Numbered from the stretch's first letter, positions 1 to 8,104 are shown. The stretch is 14,122 nt of DNA from Dickeya zeae NCPPB 2538 (GCF_000406165.1 NZ_CM001977.1:2516593-2530714), one strand, 5' to 3'. The notes: generated from the sequence alone by a model not told the origin. Numbers and translations: made by a program.

Positions 1-342
1 CTTTTGCAGCATGCCGACTATGCGGGTTTCATGATAGGGCTTGAGAATATAATCGAACGCTTCCAGCTCAAACGCCTCTACCGCATGATTCTTATAAGCG
101 GTAATGAAGACAATCAGCGGTTTATGCGCAAACTGGCTGATGTTTTTCGCCAGCATCACCCCATCCAGCGAAGGGATGTTGATATCAAGGAAGATGACGT
201 CCACCCGGTTATCCTGCAGGTATTTCAGCACATCGAGGCCATCATCAAACACCGCATCCACGTCGATCTGGCTGTGTTGTTTGATAAGCCAGCTCAACTC
301 CTGCTGTGCCAGAAATTCATCTTCGACAATGATCGCCTTCAC
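1..342 (-). CDS. ypdB: YpdB/PyrR response regulator, LytTR type (N-terminal receiver only)
   Basis: Response regulator of the YpdA/YpdB (PyrS/PyrR) two-component system, which in E. coli reacts to extracellular pyruvate and activates the transporter gene yhjX. Only the first 114 residues are in the window; the C-terminal LytTR DNA-binding domain lies beyond base 1. The visible part is a complete receiver domain: acidic residues E7 and D8, phospho-acceptor D53 in LDINIPSLDG, T81 in FITAY and K101 in LKP. From memory, this stretch is much closer to E. coli YpdB than to the paralogue BtsR/YehT. The start is GTG at 342-340, with GGAG 7-11 bases upstream. It begins 12 bases after the ypdA stop, so the two are very probably co-transcribed and the ribosome site lies in the gap. 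Partial only because of the window edge. Confidence 0.93.
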   Translation of the reverse strand, partial: MKAIIVEDEFLAQQELSWLIKQHSQIDVDAVFDDGLDVLKYLQDNRVDVIFLDINIPSLDGVMLAKNISQFAHKPLIVFITAYKNHAVEAFELEAFDYILKPYHETRIVGMLQK

Positions 343-354
343 GTTATTCTCCTG

Positions 355-2067
355 TCACCGGCCCAGCTCTGAGGGAAACGCCACCGCGTTATCCACTCGC
401 TCAGTGTTGTCACGGGTAATAAAAAATTCGATTTCCGTCCCAGGGCTGAGGCGACTAATGTGCAGCCCCTCCCCATACAGCAGTCTGATCCGATGATGTA
501 CATTGAGCAGACCAATCTTATTACCCGGTAATTCATTGCGCTCCACGCGGGCAATCACCTCATCGCTGATGCCAATACCGGTATCACGCACCGCCACCCG
601 GATACGATCGCCCTGCTCCCGGATACTCAACGTCACCACCCCTTTGCCTTTGCAAGAACGGATACCGTGCACAATCGCATTTTCAACCAACGGTTGAATC
701 AGCAGACCGGGAATCAGGCAACTGACGTCCTCATCAATCTCGTAAATCACCGTCAGCTTATCGCCAAAGCGCGCCTGCTCAATAGCGATGTAATCTTTTA
801 TCTGATAAAGCTCGCTTTTTATATCAATCAGCTCCTCGTCATTGCGCTCCAGGTTGTAGCGCAGATAACGCGACAAATTGATAATAAGCTGGCGCGCGGT
901 ATCCGGGTTAAGCCGGATAGAGGTGGAAATGGCATTCAGCGCGTTAAACAAGAAATGTGGATTGATCTTGCTTTGCAGCGCCCGCAGCTCCGCACGGTTT
1001 GCCATATCACGCAGTTGCTCAGCGCGTGACACCTCAAGCTGGGTGGAGATGATTTGCGACAACCCGACAGCCATCTCTTTGAGCGACCAGGTGATACGGT
1101 GCGCCCGCTGGTAATAGATTTTTAGCGCGCCGGTCACTTCGCCTTTTTCCCACAGCGGGATGACGATCATCGAATGGATTTCCGGAGTGCGGTAGGCCTC
1201 ATCATTGTTTTTGATGATAATCTTTCCGCTCTTGAGCGCCAGTTGCGTCGTCGGGCTCAGGTCACGATCACCGCTGTGGTAGTTCTCTTCCCCGACCCCC
1301 ACGTAGGCCAGCACCTGCGAGGTATTAGTGATCGCCACCGCATCGGCATCGATATCGCGACGGATAATATCGCAGATCGTACTGAGCGACTGGCTATTGA
1401 TATGGCGAAACAGCGGTAGCGTTTTATTGGCGATATCCAGCGCCAGCTTGGCCTGCCGCGCGGCAACCGCCTCTTTTTCCCCTTCCACGCTACGCACCAA
1501 CAGCACGATCAACCCGATACTGACTGCCCCCAAAATCATCGGAATTGCGATATGCGCGACAATGTCCAGCCCCAGTGAAAATGGCCGGGCCCACAGTACA
1601 ACCAATAACATAGTCAGCGACTCACACAACATGCCGCCGACAATCCCCACACTCCAGTGGCGATCACGCGGGATGCGGTGGTGAATCCAGGCAGACATAA
1701 ACCCGGCGACAATGCTGGTGATAAGGCAAGGGACCGAGGTAATACCGTGCATATCGATCAGGTAGCGATGCACCCCGGCGATCACCCCTGTGGTAATGCC
1801 CACCCACGGCCCAAACAGGATACCGCCAGACATCACTGCGACCACCCGCACATTGACCAGTGACCCTTCCACGTTGATGCCGGACCAGGTACTGAATAAC
1901 GCAAATAGCGAAAAGATGGCTGTGACCACCGCCAGGTCAAAGCGTGAATGCTCATCCTGCTGAAGTAACTGACGAAAATGTCGTGTTCGGGTCAGGAAAA
2001 ACAGGCAAATAAGCATCAGCGCCGCACGGTCATACACCGCCAGCACCATGTCAAAGATAGAACGCAC
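355..2067 (-). CDS. ypdA: YpdA/PyrS sensor histidine kinase, LytS family
   Basis: Inner-membrane histidine kinase of 570 residues that pairs with YpdB and senses pyruvate in E. coli. Domain order is a LytS-type multi-helix membrane sensor (about residues 10-195), a GAF domain (about 210-345), and a His_kinase dimerisation/phospho-acceptor segment with H371 in KINPHFLFNALN. The ATPase domain follows, with N-box VENAIVHG near 461-468, G1 box DTGIGI at 495-500, and NKIGLLN near 516-522. Length and N-terminus match E. coli YpdA, which supports the GTG start at 2067 (a weak GGTGAG lies upstream). E. coli carries ypdAB elsewhere with the AraC-type gene ypdC; here the pair sits next to yejK, so the local gene order differs. 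No damage is seen. Confidence 0.95.
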   Translation of the reverse strand: MRSIFDMVLAVYDRAALMLICLFFLTRTRHFRQLLQQDEHSRFDLAVVTAIFSLFALFSTWSGINVEGSLVNVRVVAVMSGGILFGPWVGITTGVIAGVHRYLIDMHGITSVPCLITSIVAGFMSAWIHHRIPRDRHWSVGIVGGMLCESLTMLLVVLWARPFSLGLDIVAHIAIPMILGAVSIGLIVLLVRSVEGEKEAVAARQAKLALDIANKTLPLFRHINSQSLSTICDIIRRDIDADAVAITNTSQVLAYVGVGEENYHSGDRDLSPTTQLALKSGKIIIKNNDEAYRTPEIHSMIVIPLWEKGEVTGALKIYYQRAHRITWSLKEMAVGLSQIISTQLEVSRAEQLRDMANRAELRALQSKINPHFLFNALNAISTSIRLNPDTARQLIINLSRYLRYNLERNDEELIDIKSELYQIKDYIAIEQARFGDKLTVIYEIDEDVSCLIPGLLIQPLVENAIVHGIRSCKGKGVVTLSIREQGDRIRVAVRDTGIGISDEVIARVERNELPGNKIGLLNVHHRIRLLYGEGLHISRLSPGTEIEFFITRDNTERVDNAVAFPSELGR

Positions 2068-2161
2068 GGGAATCTCACCACCTATACAGCCGAATACCCA
2101 TCATAAAACAAGGGGCAAGCACTGCCAAACCCGTTTGCCATCAGAGATATTTCTGCCTGAA

Positions 2162-2184
2162 CAGGCCCCACAGTGGGAGGCCTG
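2162..2184 (-). terminator. Hairpin after yejK, possible weak terminator
   Basis: Arms CAGGCC and GGCCTG enclose an inner CCCAC/GTGGG pairing, giving a GC-rich stem of about ten pairs with a two-base bulge, 27 bases beyond the yejK stop in the direction of transcription. No run of T follows on the minus strand, so an intrinsic terminator is not proven. It may only reduce read-through from yejK into ypdA. Confidence 0.3.
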
Positions 2185-2210
2185 CGAAGAATGCGAAGGA
2201 AAGGGAAAAA

Positions 2211-3221
2211 TCAGCGATTGCCGCCGCCGAACCGACGCTGCAACTGGTCGCGCAGATTAGGTGGTGTACCTTTGATGGTCAACGTATCGGTAGCCGGATC
2301 CCAGAAAATACGTTCGCCTAACAGCAGCGCATCGAAATTAATACTAAGCCCACCGCCACTACCGGCGAATTTGGTCAACTGGCGCAACGTGCTGCGATCC
2401 GCCGGGAAGCTCTCTTCCAGCTCATACCCTTGCTCGGCGGTAAACGCCTGGAAGGTTTTCTCGCCCAGTGGCGGCAGTTCGTTTGACAGCGCCTCCAGTT
2501 CGATTTCCTCCCCAGCCTGCAACTGTTCATTGCAGTAGCTGTACACCTGCTGACGGTATTGCTGACGCTCGTTTTTATCCAGTTGTGCATCCGCGCAGTA
2601 ATCATCTACCGCCTTCAGCAGCCCTTTATTTTGCGCCTTGGTATCCAGCCCTTCAGCCGCCGCCAGGAAATCCATAAAGAAATCAGACACCTTACGGCCA
2701 ACGCGACCTTTAAGAAACGTCAGATAACGGGTGGATTCCGGGCTGGTTTCCCATTCGGTCAGATCGATGCGCGCCACGATATCCGCATGGTGGATATCCA
2801 GATAATGGGTGCTGCTGATATCCAACTGTTCGTTGACCCTCATGCTATTACAGCTGTTCAGCACCGCAATCAGCAGGTACTCGACTGCCAGATAACGGTA
2901 CTGACAAAACAGCACTACGCCGCCTTCCGCGAAGGGGTATTTCACCAGTTCGTCACGTAACCGGCCCGTCGCCGCACGCGAGAAAGCCAGAAAGTCATCA
3001 TCGCCTTTACGGCAGGAACGCAATGCCGCCGCCAGTTCGCTCTCTTCGTTAAACAGGCCGTACGCCTTGCTTTTAGCGCTGTAGACGCGATGCAGTTCCG
3101 CCATCATATCGCTGACCGCGCCGTTCACAGTCAACAACGAATCGCGCAACACCATTTCCAGCGACTGCTCGTCACGTTTGACCAGCTGGTGCAGGGCAAT
3201 CTGGTCGATATCCAGACTCAT
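2211..3221 (-). CDS. yejK: Nucleoid-associated protein YejK (NdpA)
   Basis: 336-residue protein matching E. coli YejK (335 aa) over its whole length. It belongs to the NdpA family, a chromosome-associated protein found in the nucleoid fraction whose exact role is not settled. Recognisable conserved stretches are the N-terminus MSLDIDQIALHQL, the block around THYLDIHHADIVARIDL (about residues 140-155), FLKGRVGRKVSDFFMDF (about 169-185) and the C-terminal block ending NLRDQLQRR. The ATG at 3221 is preceded by AAGGAG at ideal spacing. It is divergent from yejL with a 162-base shared upstream region, the same arrangement as in E. coli. The gene appears intact and single-copy-like. Confidence 0.96.
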   Translation of the reverse strand: MSLDIDQIALHQLVKRDEQSLEMVLRDSLLTVNGAVSDMMAELHRVYSAKSKAYGLFNEESELAAALRSCRKGDDDFLAFSRAATGRLRDELVKYPFAEGGVVLFCQYRYLAVEYLLIAVLNSCNSMRVNEQLDISSTHYLDIHHADIVARIDLTEWETSPESTRYLTFLKGRVGRKVSDFFMDFLAAAEGLDTKAQNKGLLKAVDDYCADAQLDKNERQQYRQQVYSYCNEQLQAGEEIELEALSNELPPLGEKTFQAFTAEQGYELEESFPADRSTLRQLTKFAGSGGGLSINFDALLLGERIFWDPATDTLTIKGTPPNLRDQLQRRFGGGNR

Positions 3222-3383
3222 GGTAAACTCTCCTTCTAGTAAGGCGCGTATTCAAGCACTAGGTGTTCCGGCATGCAACTCAAAAGCACCTCGATTCTCG
3301 CGGGCGGTATTGATAAAAGTGCGGAAAACCACGCCCCTATACGGTAATATATTTGCCTTTCACCACCAGAGATACACGATTTT

Positions 3384-3614
3384 ATGCCGCAATCATCCCG
3401 TTATAGTGACGAACAAATCGAACAATTGCTGACTGATCTGGTCAATGTATTGGAAAAGCACCACACTCCGACCGATCTTGCACTGATGGTGCTCGGCAAC
3501 ATGGTCACCAATCTGCTCAATACCAGCATCGCGAATCCGAAACAGCGTGAAGCGTTGGCGGGTTCTTTTGCCGACGCGTTGCAAGCGTCTATAAAAACTA
3601 ACGACATCCATTGA
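3384..3614 (+). CDS. yejL: Conserved small protein YejL (UPF0352)
   Basis: 76-residue cytoplasmic protein matching E. coli YejL (75 aa), including the N-terminal SRYSDEQIEQLL and the central TDLALMVLGNMVTNLLNTSI. The fold is a small helical dimer in known structures of the family; no biochemical role is established. There is no strong Shine-Dalgarno sequence before the ATG. It is followed after 13 bases by yejM in the same direction, so the two form an operon as in E. coli. A promoter should lie in 3222-3383, shared with the divergent yejK, but no convincing -35/-10 pair stands out; TATACGGTAATAT near 3342-3354 is the best AT-rich candidate. Confidence 0.94.
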   Translation: MPQSSRYSDEQIEQLLTDLVNVLEKHHTPTDLALMVLGNMVTNLLNTSIANPKQREALAGSFADALQASIKTNDIH

Positions 3615-3627
3615 TACCGGCCCGTTT

Positions 3628-5400
3628 ATGGTAACCAACCGTCCGCGCTACCGTGAAAAAGTCTCCCAGATGATAAGCTGGGGGCACTGGTTCGCCCTGT
3701 TCAACATTCTACTCGCACTGGGGCTGGGTAGCCGTTATCTGTTCGTTGCCGACTGGCCATCGTCACTGCCTGGACGGCTGTATTCGCTGGTAAGCTGGCT
3801 GGGGCATTTCAGCTTTATCGGTTTCTCCACCTATCTGCTGATCATTTTCCCGCTGACATTTATTGTGATGTCGCAGCGATTGCTGCGCTTCCTGTCGGCG
3901 GCGCTCGCCACCGCCGGTCAGACACTGCTGATCGTTGATGCCTCGGTATTCAGTCGTTTTCATCTCCACCTGAACATGACGGTCTGGGACTTGGTGACCA
4001 ACCCGGACCAAAGCGAAATGGTGCGCGACTGGCAGCTACTGTTCATCAGTGTGCCGGTCATTTTCATGGTGGAGATGCTATTCGGCACCTGGTGCTGGCA
4101 AAAGCTACGCAGCCTTAACCGGCGTCATTTCGCCAGACCGATGGCGGCCGTCTTCATTGTGGCGTTCTGCCTGTCTCACCTGATGTACATCTGGGCGGAT
4201 GCCAATTTCTACCGCCCGATCACCATGCAGCGCGCCAACCTGCCCCTCTCCTACCCGATGACGGCCCGCCGTTTTCTGGAGAAACATGGCCTGCTCAATG
4301 CGCAAGAATATGAGCGCCGTCTAGCATTGCAGGGCAACCCGGACGCGGTCTCGGTAGAATACCCGCTCAGCGACATCAGTTTCCGCGACGCAGGTAGCGG
4401 CTATAACCTGTTGTTGGTGGTGATGGATAGCGTGCCGGATCAGAACACACCACATTCCATGCCCAACCTGGCGCGCTTCGCTGAAGAGAACGTACGCTTC
4501 AGCAACTATTTCAGCGCCGGTACTCAGCAAGATGGCGGTCTGTTTAATCTGTTTTATGGCATCTCCACCACCTACATGGACGGCATACTCGGCAGCAGCA
4601 AACCGTCTGCGCTGATCGATGCCCTGAGTCAGCAGGGTTACCAGTTTGGTCTGTTCTCCGCCAGCGGATTTAGCAGTCCATTGTACCGTCAGGCCCTGCT
4701 ATCCGACTTCTCGCTACCACCGGCACAATCGCAAAGCGATGATGCTATTACCACGCAGTGGGTCAAGTGGCTGGACAACAATACCGGTACCCGCTCGCCC
4801 TGGTTCTCGTTCATCGAGTTTAACCACACGACCACAGGCAGCAATGGCCTCCCGCTTGCCGCTGGCGAACAGCAGCGCCGTTACCGTCAGGATACCGCCA
4901 GTATTGATGAGCAAATCGACCGCATCATCACCACGCTGCGGGAGAAAAACCTGCTCGACAAAACGGTGGTGGTGATTACCGCCGAGCAAAGCAGTGCCGA
5001 ACGCCTCAAAGACGACGACCCGTCGCCAATGAACCGTGAACACCGACAGGTGCCACTGGTCGTTCACTGGCCGGAAACCCCGGCACAGACCATCAGCAAA
5101 ATGACTGACCCGAAAGACGTGATGACCACGCTGATGCAACGCCTGCTGCATGTGAAAACCGCAGCGGAAGATTACTCGCAGGGAGAGGACTTGTTCAGCG
5201 CTGAACGGCGGGCCAACTGGTTACTCAACGGCGACAGTAATTCGCTGACCATCATCACACCGCAGCAGGTCATTCAGTTAGGTCGCAACGGTAGTTACCG
5301 GGCTTACGACGCCAATGGTCGCTTATTACCGGATGAAAAACCGCAGTTAGGGTTGCTCTTGCAGGTGCTGACGACTGAACGGCGATTTATTGCTAACTAA
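3628..5400 (+). CDS. yejM: YejM/PbgA/LapC inner-membrane regulator of LPS synthesis
   Basis: 590-residue essential-type inner-membrane protein (586 in E. coli). The family senses periplasmic-side lipopolysaccharide and restrains LapB/FtsH, so that LpxC proteolysis matches LPS demand; it was also described as a cardiolipin-binding protein. Residues about 20-190 contain five hydrophobic segments separated by short loops. After a basic/aromatic linker (about 195-245), the remaining 345 residues form the periplasmic sulfatase-like domain, starting near NLLLVVMDSVPDQ. The domain has a conserved phosphoesterase-type core but is not thought to need hydrolase activity. The start is the ATG just after yejL, matching the family N-terminus. 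It is the last protein gene of the backbone before tRNA-Pro. Confidence 0.96.
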   Translation: MVTNRPRYREKVSQMISWGHWFALFNILLALGLGSRYLFVADWPSSLPGRLYSLVSWLGHFSFIGFSTYLLIIFPLTFIVMSQRLLRFLSAALATAGQTLLIVDASVFSRFHLHLNMTVWDLVTNPDQSEMVRDWQLLFISVPVIFMVEMLFGTWCWQKLRSLNRRHFARPMAAVFIVAFCLSHLMYIWADANFYRPITMQRANLPLSYPMTARRFLEKHGLLNAQEYERRLALQGNPDAVSVEYPLSDISFRDAGSGYNLLLVVMDSVPDQNTPHSMPNLARFAEENVRFSNYFSAGTQQDGGLFNLFYGISTTYMDGILGSSKPSALIDALSQQGYQFGLFSASGFSSPLYRQALLSDFSLPPAQSQSDDAITTQWVKWLDNNTGTRSPWFSFIEFNHTTTGSNGLPLAAGEQQRRYRQDTASIDEQIDRIITTLREKNLLDKTVVVITAEQSSAERLKDDDPSPMNREHRQVPLVVHWPETPAQTISKMTDPKDVMTTLMQRLLHVKTAAEDYSQGEDLFSAERRANWLLNGDSNSLTIITPQQVIQLGRNGSYRAYDANGRLLPDEKPQLGLLLQVLTTERRFIAN

Positions 5401-5435
5401 CTGCCTAAATCTAAAGCAGTCGTTTAGGGCGGCTA

Positions 5436-5463
5436 TTGCAATCGGGTCAGGAAACGGTAGTAT
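5436..5463 (+). promoter_or_regulatory. Likely promoter of tRNA-Pro
   Basis: TTGCAA (5436-5441) and TAGTAT (5458-5463) are separated by 16 bases, each matching the sigma-70 consensus at four of six positions. The -10 is followed by a GC-rich discriminator (GCGGCCC), the pattern of stringently controlled stable-RNA promoters. The start of transcription would be near 5471, just before the tRNA. Assigned from sequence pattern alone. Confidence 0.5.
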
Positions 5464-5478
5464 AGCGGCCCATAGCAT

Positions 5479-5555
5479 CGGCACGTAGCGCAGCCTGGTA
5501 GCGCACCGTCATGGGGTGTCGGGGGTCGGAGGTTCAAATCCTCTCGTGCCGACCA
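5479..5555 (+). tRNA. proL: tRNA-Pro, anticodon GGG
   Basis: 77-base tRNA with encoded CCA. The acceptor arms CGGCACG and CGTGCCG pair perfectly, the T arm is GGAGG-TTCAAAT-CCTCT, and the D arm contains AGCCTGGTA. The anticodon loop is ATGGGGT, giving GGG at positions 34-36, which reads proline CCC/CCU codons. It matches E. coli proL almost base for base and keeps that gene's odd U-U pair in the anticodon stem. It lies downstream of yejM as in related enterobacteria. Its 3' half is a plausible attachment site for the accessory DNA that follows, but no direct repeat of it was found in the window. Confidence 0.97.
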
Positions 5556-5598
5556 AATACCACTTCCGTAAGTACCGGTTACTGACGGAAACCCCACA

Positions 5599-5633
5599 GA
5601 AACCCGCATCCTCTCTGAGTTTGCGGGTTTTTT
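5599..5633 (+). terminator. Rho-independent terminator of tRNA-Pro
   Basis: AAACCCGCA (5600-5608) pairs with TGCGGGTTT (5622-5630) around a 13-base loop, and six T residues end the structure at 5633. It is placed 44 bases after the tRNA 3' end. Confidence 0.85.
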
Positions 5634-5797
5634 GTTACCTGTTATCTGCCGGGATACCCCGTTTACAGCCTGAAGATTCAGCCTCGTAAGCAGAGCCGAA
5701 AACATACGCCACTACCCATTATTTTCTCGTCACCTTGCCCTCTTCCGTTACAGAAACCACAATAGATGCAAGATAACCATTTCTGTGAGGTTTCATC

Positions 5798-6040
5798 ATG
5801 GATGCTATGCCAGTTCACCTGAATGACCATTCTTCTGCCCAACTAGTCGCGCCAGTAACGGCGACCGAACGGGTACACACCTTTCTGGTAGAACAGGAGT
5901 CTATTGAAGAGAATCTCGCGCGGGAATACCGGCAAATTGCTGAAATTGAACAGGCAATCAAAGAAGCTCATGCAGGCGATTTTGTTGCGGCGGATGAAAT
6001 GGATAAACTGTTTCAAAAGTTAGGACAAACAGAGCAATAA
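5798..6040 (+). CDS. Small acidic protein with antitoxin-like C-terminus
   Basis: 80 residues, acidic, no signal peptide or membrane segment. The first half is low in structure; the second half (about residues 28-75) is predicted helical and ends in EAHAGDFVAADEMDKLFQKL. That pattern resembles the toxin-binding tails of small antitoxins of the RelB/ParD kind (an EAxAGDF...DE.. sequence before an aromatic). The usual ribbon-helix-helix N-terminus is not visible, so this is resemblance and not an assignment. The ATG follows GAGGT at a good distance. The next frame starts 12 bases downstream with its own AAGGA site, an arrangement that would suit an antitoxin-toxin pair, although that partner is not a recognisable toxin. 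First gene of the accessory region after tRNA-Pro. Confidence 0.6.
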   Translation: MDAMPVHLNDHSSAQLVAPVTATERVHTFLVEQESIEENLAREYRQIAEIEQAIKEAHAGDFVAADEMDKLFQKLGQTEQ

Positions 6041-6052
6041 GGAAATTAAGCA

Positions 6053-6244
6053 ATGACGCCACTATCCCCCACAGAGCCGTTAGCTTCTGTCTGCGTATTT
6101 TCTGTTTCGCCCGGTGTGGAGGTTCGGTTTGTTATTGGGTCAACAAGGCGCAAAACGGAACCGAACTGGGACTATCTGCAAAAGTGTGGGATGACTTTAC
6201 CTATACTGCCCCATGCCATAAAGATCGTTATCTTTATTATGTGA
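6053..6244 (+). CDS. Unrecognised small ORF, possibly a decayed partner gene
   Basis: 63 codons starting with ATG 8 bases after an AAGGA site and 12 bases after the previous stop, so translation initiation looks real. The product matches nothing I recognise. A second frame of the same strand is also open across the stretch and reads more like protein in its latter half (WVNKAQNGTELGLSAKVWDD..., ending RYLYYVR at a TAG near 6244-6246). The two open frames suggest that the original gene suffered a frameshift after its start, so the listed frame may be only its first part. A ParE/RelE fold could not be made out in either frame. Confidence 0.35.
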   Translation: MTPLSPTEPLASVCVFSVSPGVEVRFVIGSTRRKTEPNWDYLQKCGMTLPILPHAIKIVIFIM

Positions 6245-6392
6245 GATAGTCCGATTTATCGGGTGACTTAGTAGCCAGGGGTGGCCGGTTGAAAAATTTA
6301 GTCGAAACAAGAAGTATGATCAGGCTTAAAAAGTAAGATAGTATTGTGTAACAAGGACAATATTAACTAGTGACACACACGATCATATAATT

Positions 6393-6963
6393 ATGGAAAA
6401 CACTATTTATTTCGAGAATAAATTTAAAAAGTGGCTCTTTGCTGCAGCGATATGCATACTCTTAGCCTGTTGGGACTGGTATATGTCGTGGGCATTAAAA
6501 ATTTCCCATAACACCATTTTACAGAAATCGGTTCATGAATGGATAACGTATATTTCATTTGGCACATTTTTTGGGTGCGTTTGTTTTTTGCGTGCTTTTT
6601 ATAAGCGTACCTTTAACAAATCATTAAAATATCTTTTAAATGCGTTCTCTGGCGGCTTCTTTCTGGGGTTTTTTGCCGTTCTTAAACTGTTATGATGTCT
6701 ATGTTTATCTCTTCCCTGACAAAGTTATTAGCTATGAATCTAAATATGAAGTTGTCTTCCCGGGGCCTTCGAGAGGCAAGTATGGGCACTGTGAAGCTGG
6801 TATCTGGCTAAAAGACCAGAACACCACCAGATGGATTCAGCTTTGTATAAATAAAGAATATCTGCACAACCACCGCAAACAAGGAATGACTGGTGTATGG
6901 GTAACGGCTCGTGTTAATAAAGTTGGAACTTACATCGAGGAATATGAATTTATCTATATGTAA
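6393..6963 (+). pseudogene. Membrane protein gene split by a +1 frameshift
   Basis: Two frames fit together as one gene. The first (6393-6695, 100 codons) has three hydrophobic segments: about residues 13-32, 49-68 and 83-98. The second continues in the +1 frame to the stop at 6961-6963 and gives a soluble, basic/aromatic domain of about 85 residues containing GHCEAGIWLKDQNTTRWIQL and GMTGVWVTARVN. Joined, they make a roughly 190-residue protein with three membrane helices and a C-terminal domain. The crossover lies between about 6655 and 6695, where there is a GGGGTTTTTT run (from about 6665), so one extra base there would explain the break. I do not recognise the family; size and neighbourhood fit an immunity-type membrane protein. 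No good ribosome site precedes 6393. A sequencing error or programmed shift cannot be excluded. Confidence 0.55.
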
Positions 6964-7057
6964 ATGAAGCAGGCCGAAGCGATTCGCTATATTTCGGTAT
7001 CCGTAAAAATGACTGATAGTAGTGAACTTCCGATTTTATCTCTATGCAGGCTTTTCA

Positions 7058-7558
7058 CTAACATCTTTTCAGATAGTAAACTCTCTTTTGTAGAAAAAGC
7101 AGCCATTCCACCCGGCACCTATTGGATGTAAGAAGCCCCTGCAGCAAAAAACCCCGGAATACTATCTCTTCAACGATAGGACTGAGCAGAACCAGTGCCA
7201 ACACAACACTCAGCCACCCTTGTTTTGAAAAATCAGTCACCTGCTGCATCCAGCGCTCTTCTCTCGACATTATCAAACCTGTCAGCATCAAAATAAGCAA
7301 CAGCACAACGGTGAGTTTACGCATCAGACGATAGGAAAAAGGCCCAAGAGAAAGCAATCCATACCGTTTTGTGTACCAAAACCAGAATGGCACAATGATA
7401 ATAAAGGCCAGTAATGTAAAAAAGACTAACGAATAAGCTGGATTAATCGCTATGCCACGATACAGCAAAATCCCCGTAAAAATTGAAATACTGTACCAAA
7501 GGACAGGTAACCCGAAACACCAAAGAGATTGTTCCAGACGATCTATATGATGCGACAT
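7058..7558 (-). CDS. Truncated CPBP-family intramembrane protease (Abi/CAAX type)
   Basis: 166 residues with four to five hydrophobic segments (about 12-35, 41-62, 81-97, 116-134). It holds the first signature of the CPBP (Rce1/Abi) family, EEIVFRG, with E130, E131 and R135. Family members are usually 200-300 residues and need two further motifs (FxxxH and HxxxN-like) that supply metal-binding histidines; neither is present. After the first motif the sequence runs into about 25 residues with no family character and stops. This is therefore probably a 3'-truncated, inactive gene, although the 5' part and its AGGGAAG ribosome site are intact. Bacterial members often confer self-immunity to bacteriocins, which would suit the immunity-type genes nearby; that link is inference. 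Confidence 0.7.
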   Translation of the reverse strand: MSHHIDRLEQSLWCFGLPVLWYSISIFTGILLYRGIAINPAYSLVFFTLLAFIIIVPFWFWYTKRYGLLSLGPFSYRLMRKLTVVLLLILMLTGLIMSREERWMQQVTDFSKQGWLSVVLALVLLSPIVEEIVFRGFLLQGLLTSNRCRVEWLLFLQKRVYYLKRC

Positions 7559-7664
7559 ATCTTCCCTGAGAAAATGTAATTATTGTTTAAACATTACTAA
7601 CGCCAACAATTGTGGCATCTGGGTTGTCGGAGACGATAACAACATGCTGTACCAGAAACGGAAG

Positions 7665-8006
7665 TTAATAAGACGATGAAGGATCGTATTCCCAGTCTGA
7701 TTCGTCATGGTAAACCGTACCATCGTCATCCATCACTTGCGCATTGAAGCATTTGGCAATTTTCAGCATTTTTCTATACAAGTGCGTGTCTGGCCACTTG
7801 GTGTAAATATTACCTGCACTCCAGTCAAGCCATGGCTCATCATGCAGTGAAAAACCTGACCACAACGTATAATAATCGCCGTTTTTAACGTCTATGCTTA
7901 ACTCATCATCACTATGAATATAGGAAAGCCATTCATCAGCAGTTATTTGAGCTTCGTCATTATCTGCCCAAAAATCAGCTCTTGTTATATGAAACTCAAC
8001 GCCCAT
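7665..8006 (-). CDS. Small acidic protein of immunity-gene type
   Basis: 113 residues, strongly acidic, rich in tryptophan and tyrosine, with no signal peptide or membrane segment. It opens MGVEFHITRADFWADN, followed by ITADEWLSYIHSDDEL (about residues 21-36), then a central SGFSLHDEPWLDWSAGNIYTKWPD block (about 50-73) and MLKIAKCFNAQVMDDDGTVY near the end. I recall similar small proteins beside polymorphic-toxin genes, but no Pfam name can be given with confidence. The ATG follows AGGGGA at normal spacing. No toxin gene is adjacent, so if it is an immunity gene it is an orphan. The gene looks intact and has lower GC than the backbone. Confidence 0.65.
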   Translation of the reverse strand: MGVEFHITRADFWADNDEAQITADEWLSYIHSDDELSIDVKNGDYYTLWSGFSLHDEPWLDWSAGNIYTKWPDTHLYRKMLKIAKCFNAQVMDDDGTVYHDESDWEYDPSSSY

Positions 8007-8104
8007 AACATCCCCTGTACACAGTTCAGATAGTAATTTCGCACAACGGTTACCGTTGTTTTCTTACCCTCATACACTAACACAGTGACTTATCAGGAGT
8101 GGCT

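Noticed and set aside
4..372. Plus-strand 122-codon frame at the left edge
   Set aside because: It is the complement of the YpdB receiver domain, whose catalytic residues are all present on the minus strand.
1..2067. Assignment of the two-component pair as BtsS/BtsR (YehU/YehT)
   Set aside because: The family is the same, but receiver and kinase segments match remembered YpdB and YpdA sequence far more closely.
5403..5428. CCTAAA/TTTAGG hairpin after yejM as a terminator
   Set aside because: The stem is only six pairs, AT-rich, with a 13-base loop and no T run; too weak to call.
5433..5705. Minus-strand 90-codon frame containing REDLNLRPPTPHDGA
   Set aside because: This is the familiar false protein made by translating the complement of a tRNA gene; the tRNA-Pro and its terminator explain the sequence.
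6270..6306. CCAGGGGTGGCCGGTTGAAAA-like stretch, reminiscent of sequences near the ends of IS21-family elements
   Set aside because: Only one short copy is present, with no partner repeat and no istA/istB remains; the likeness rests on memory.
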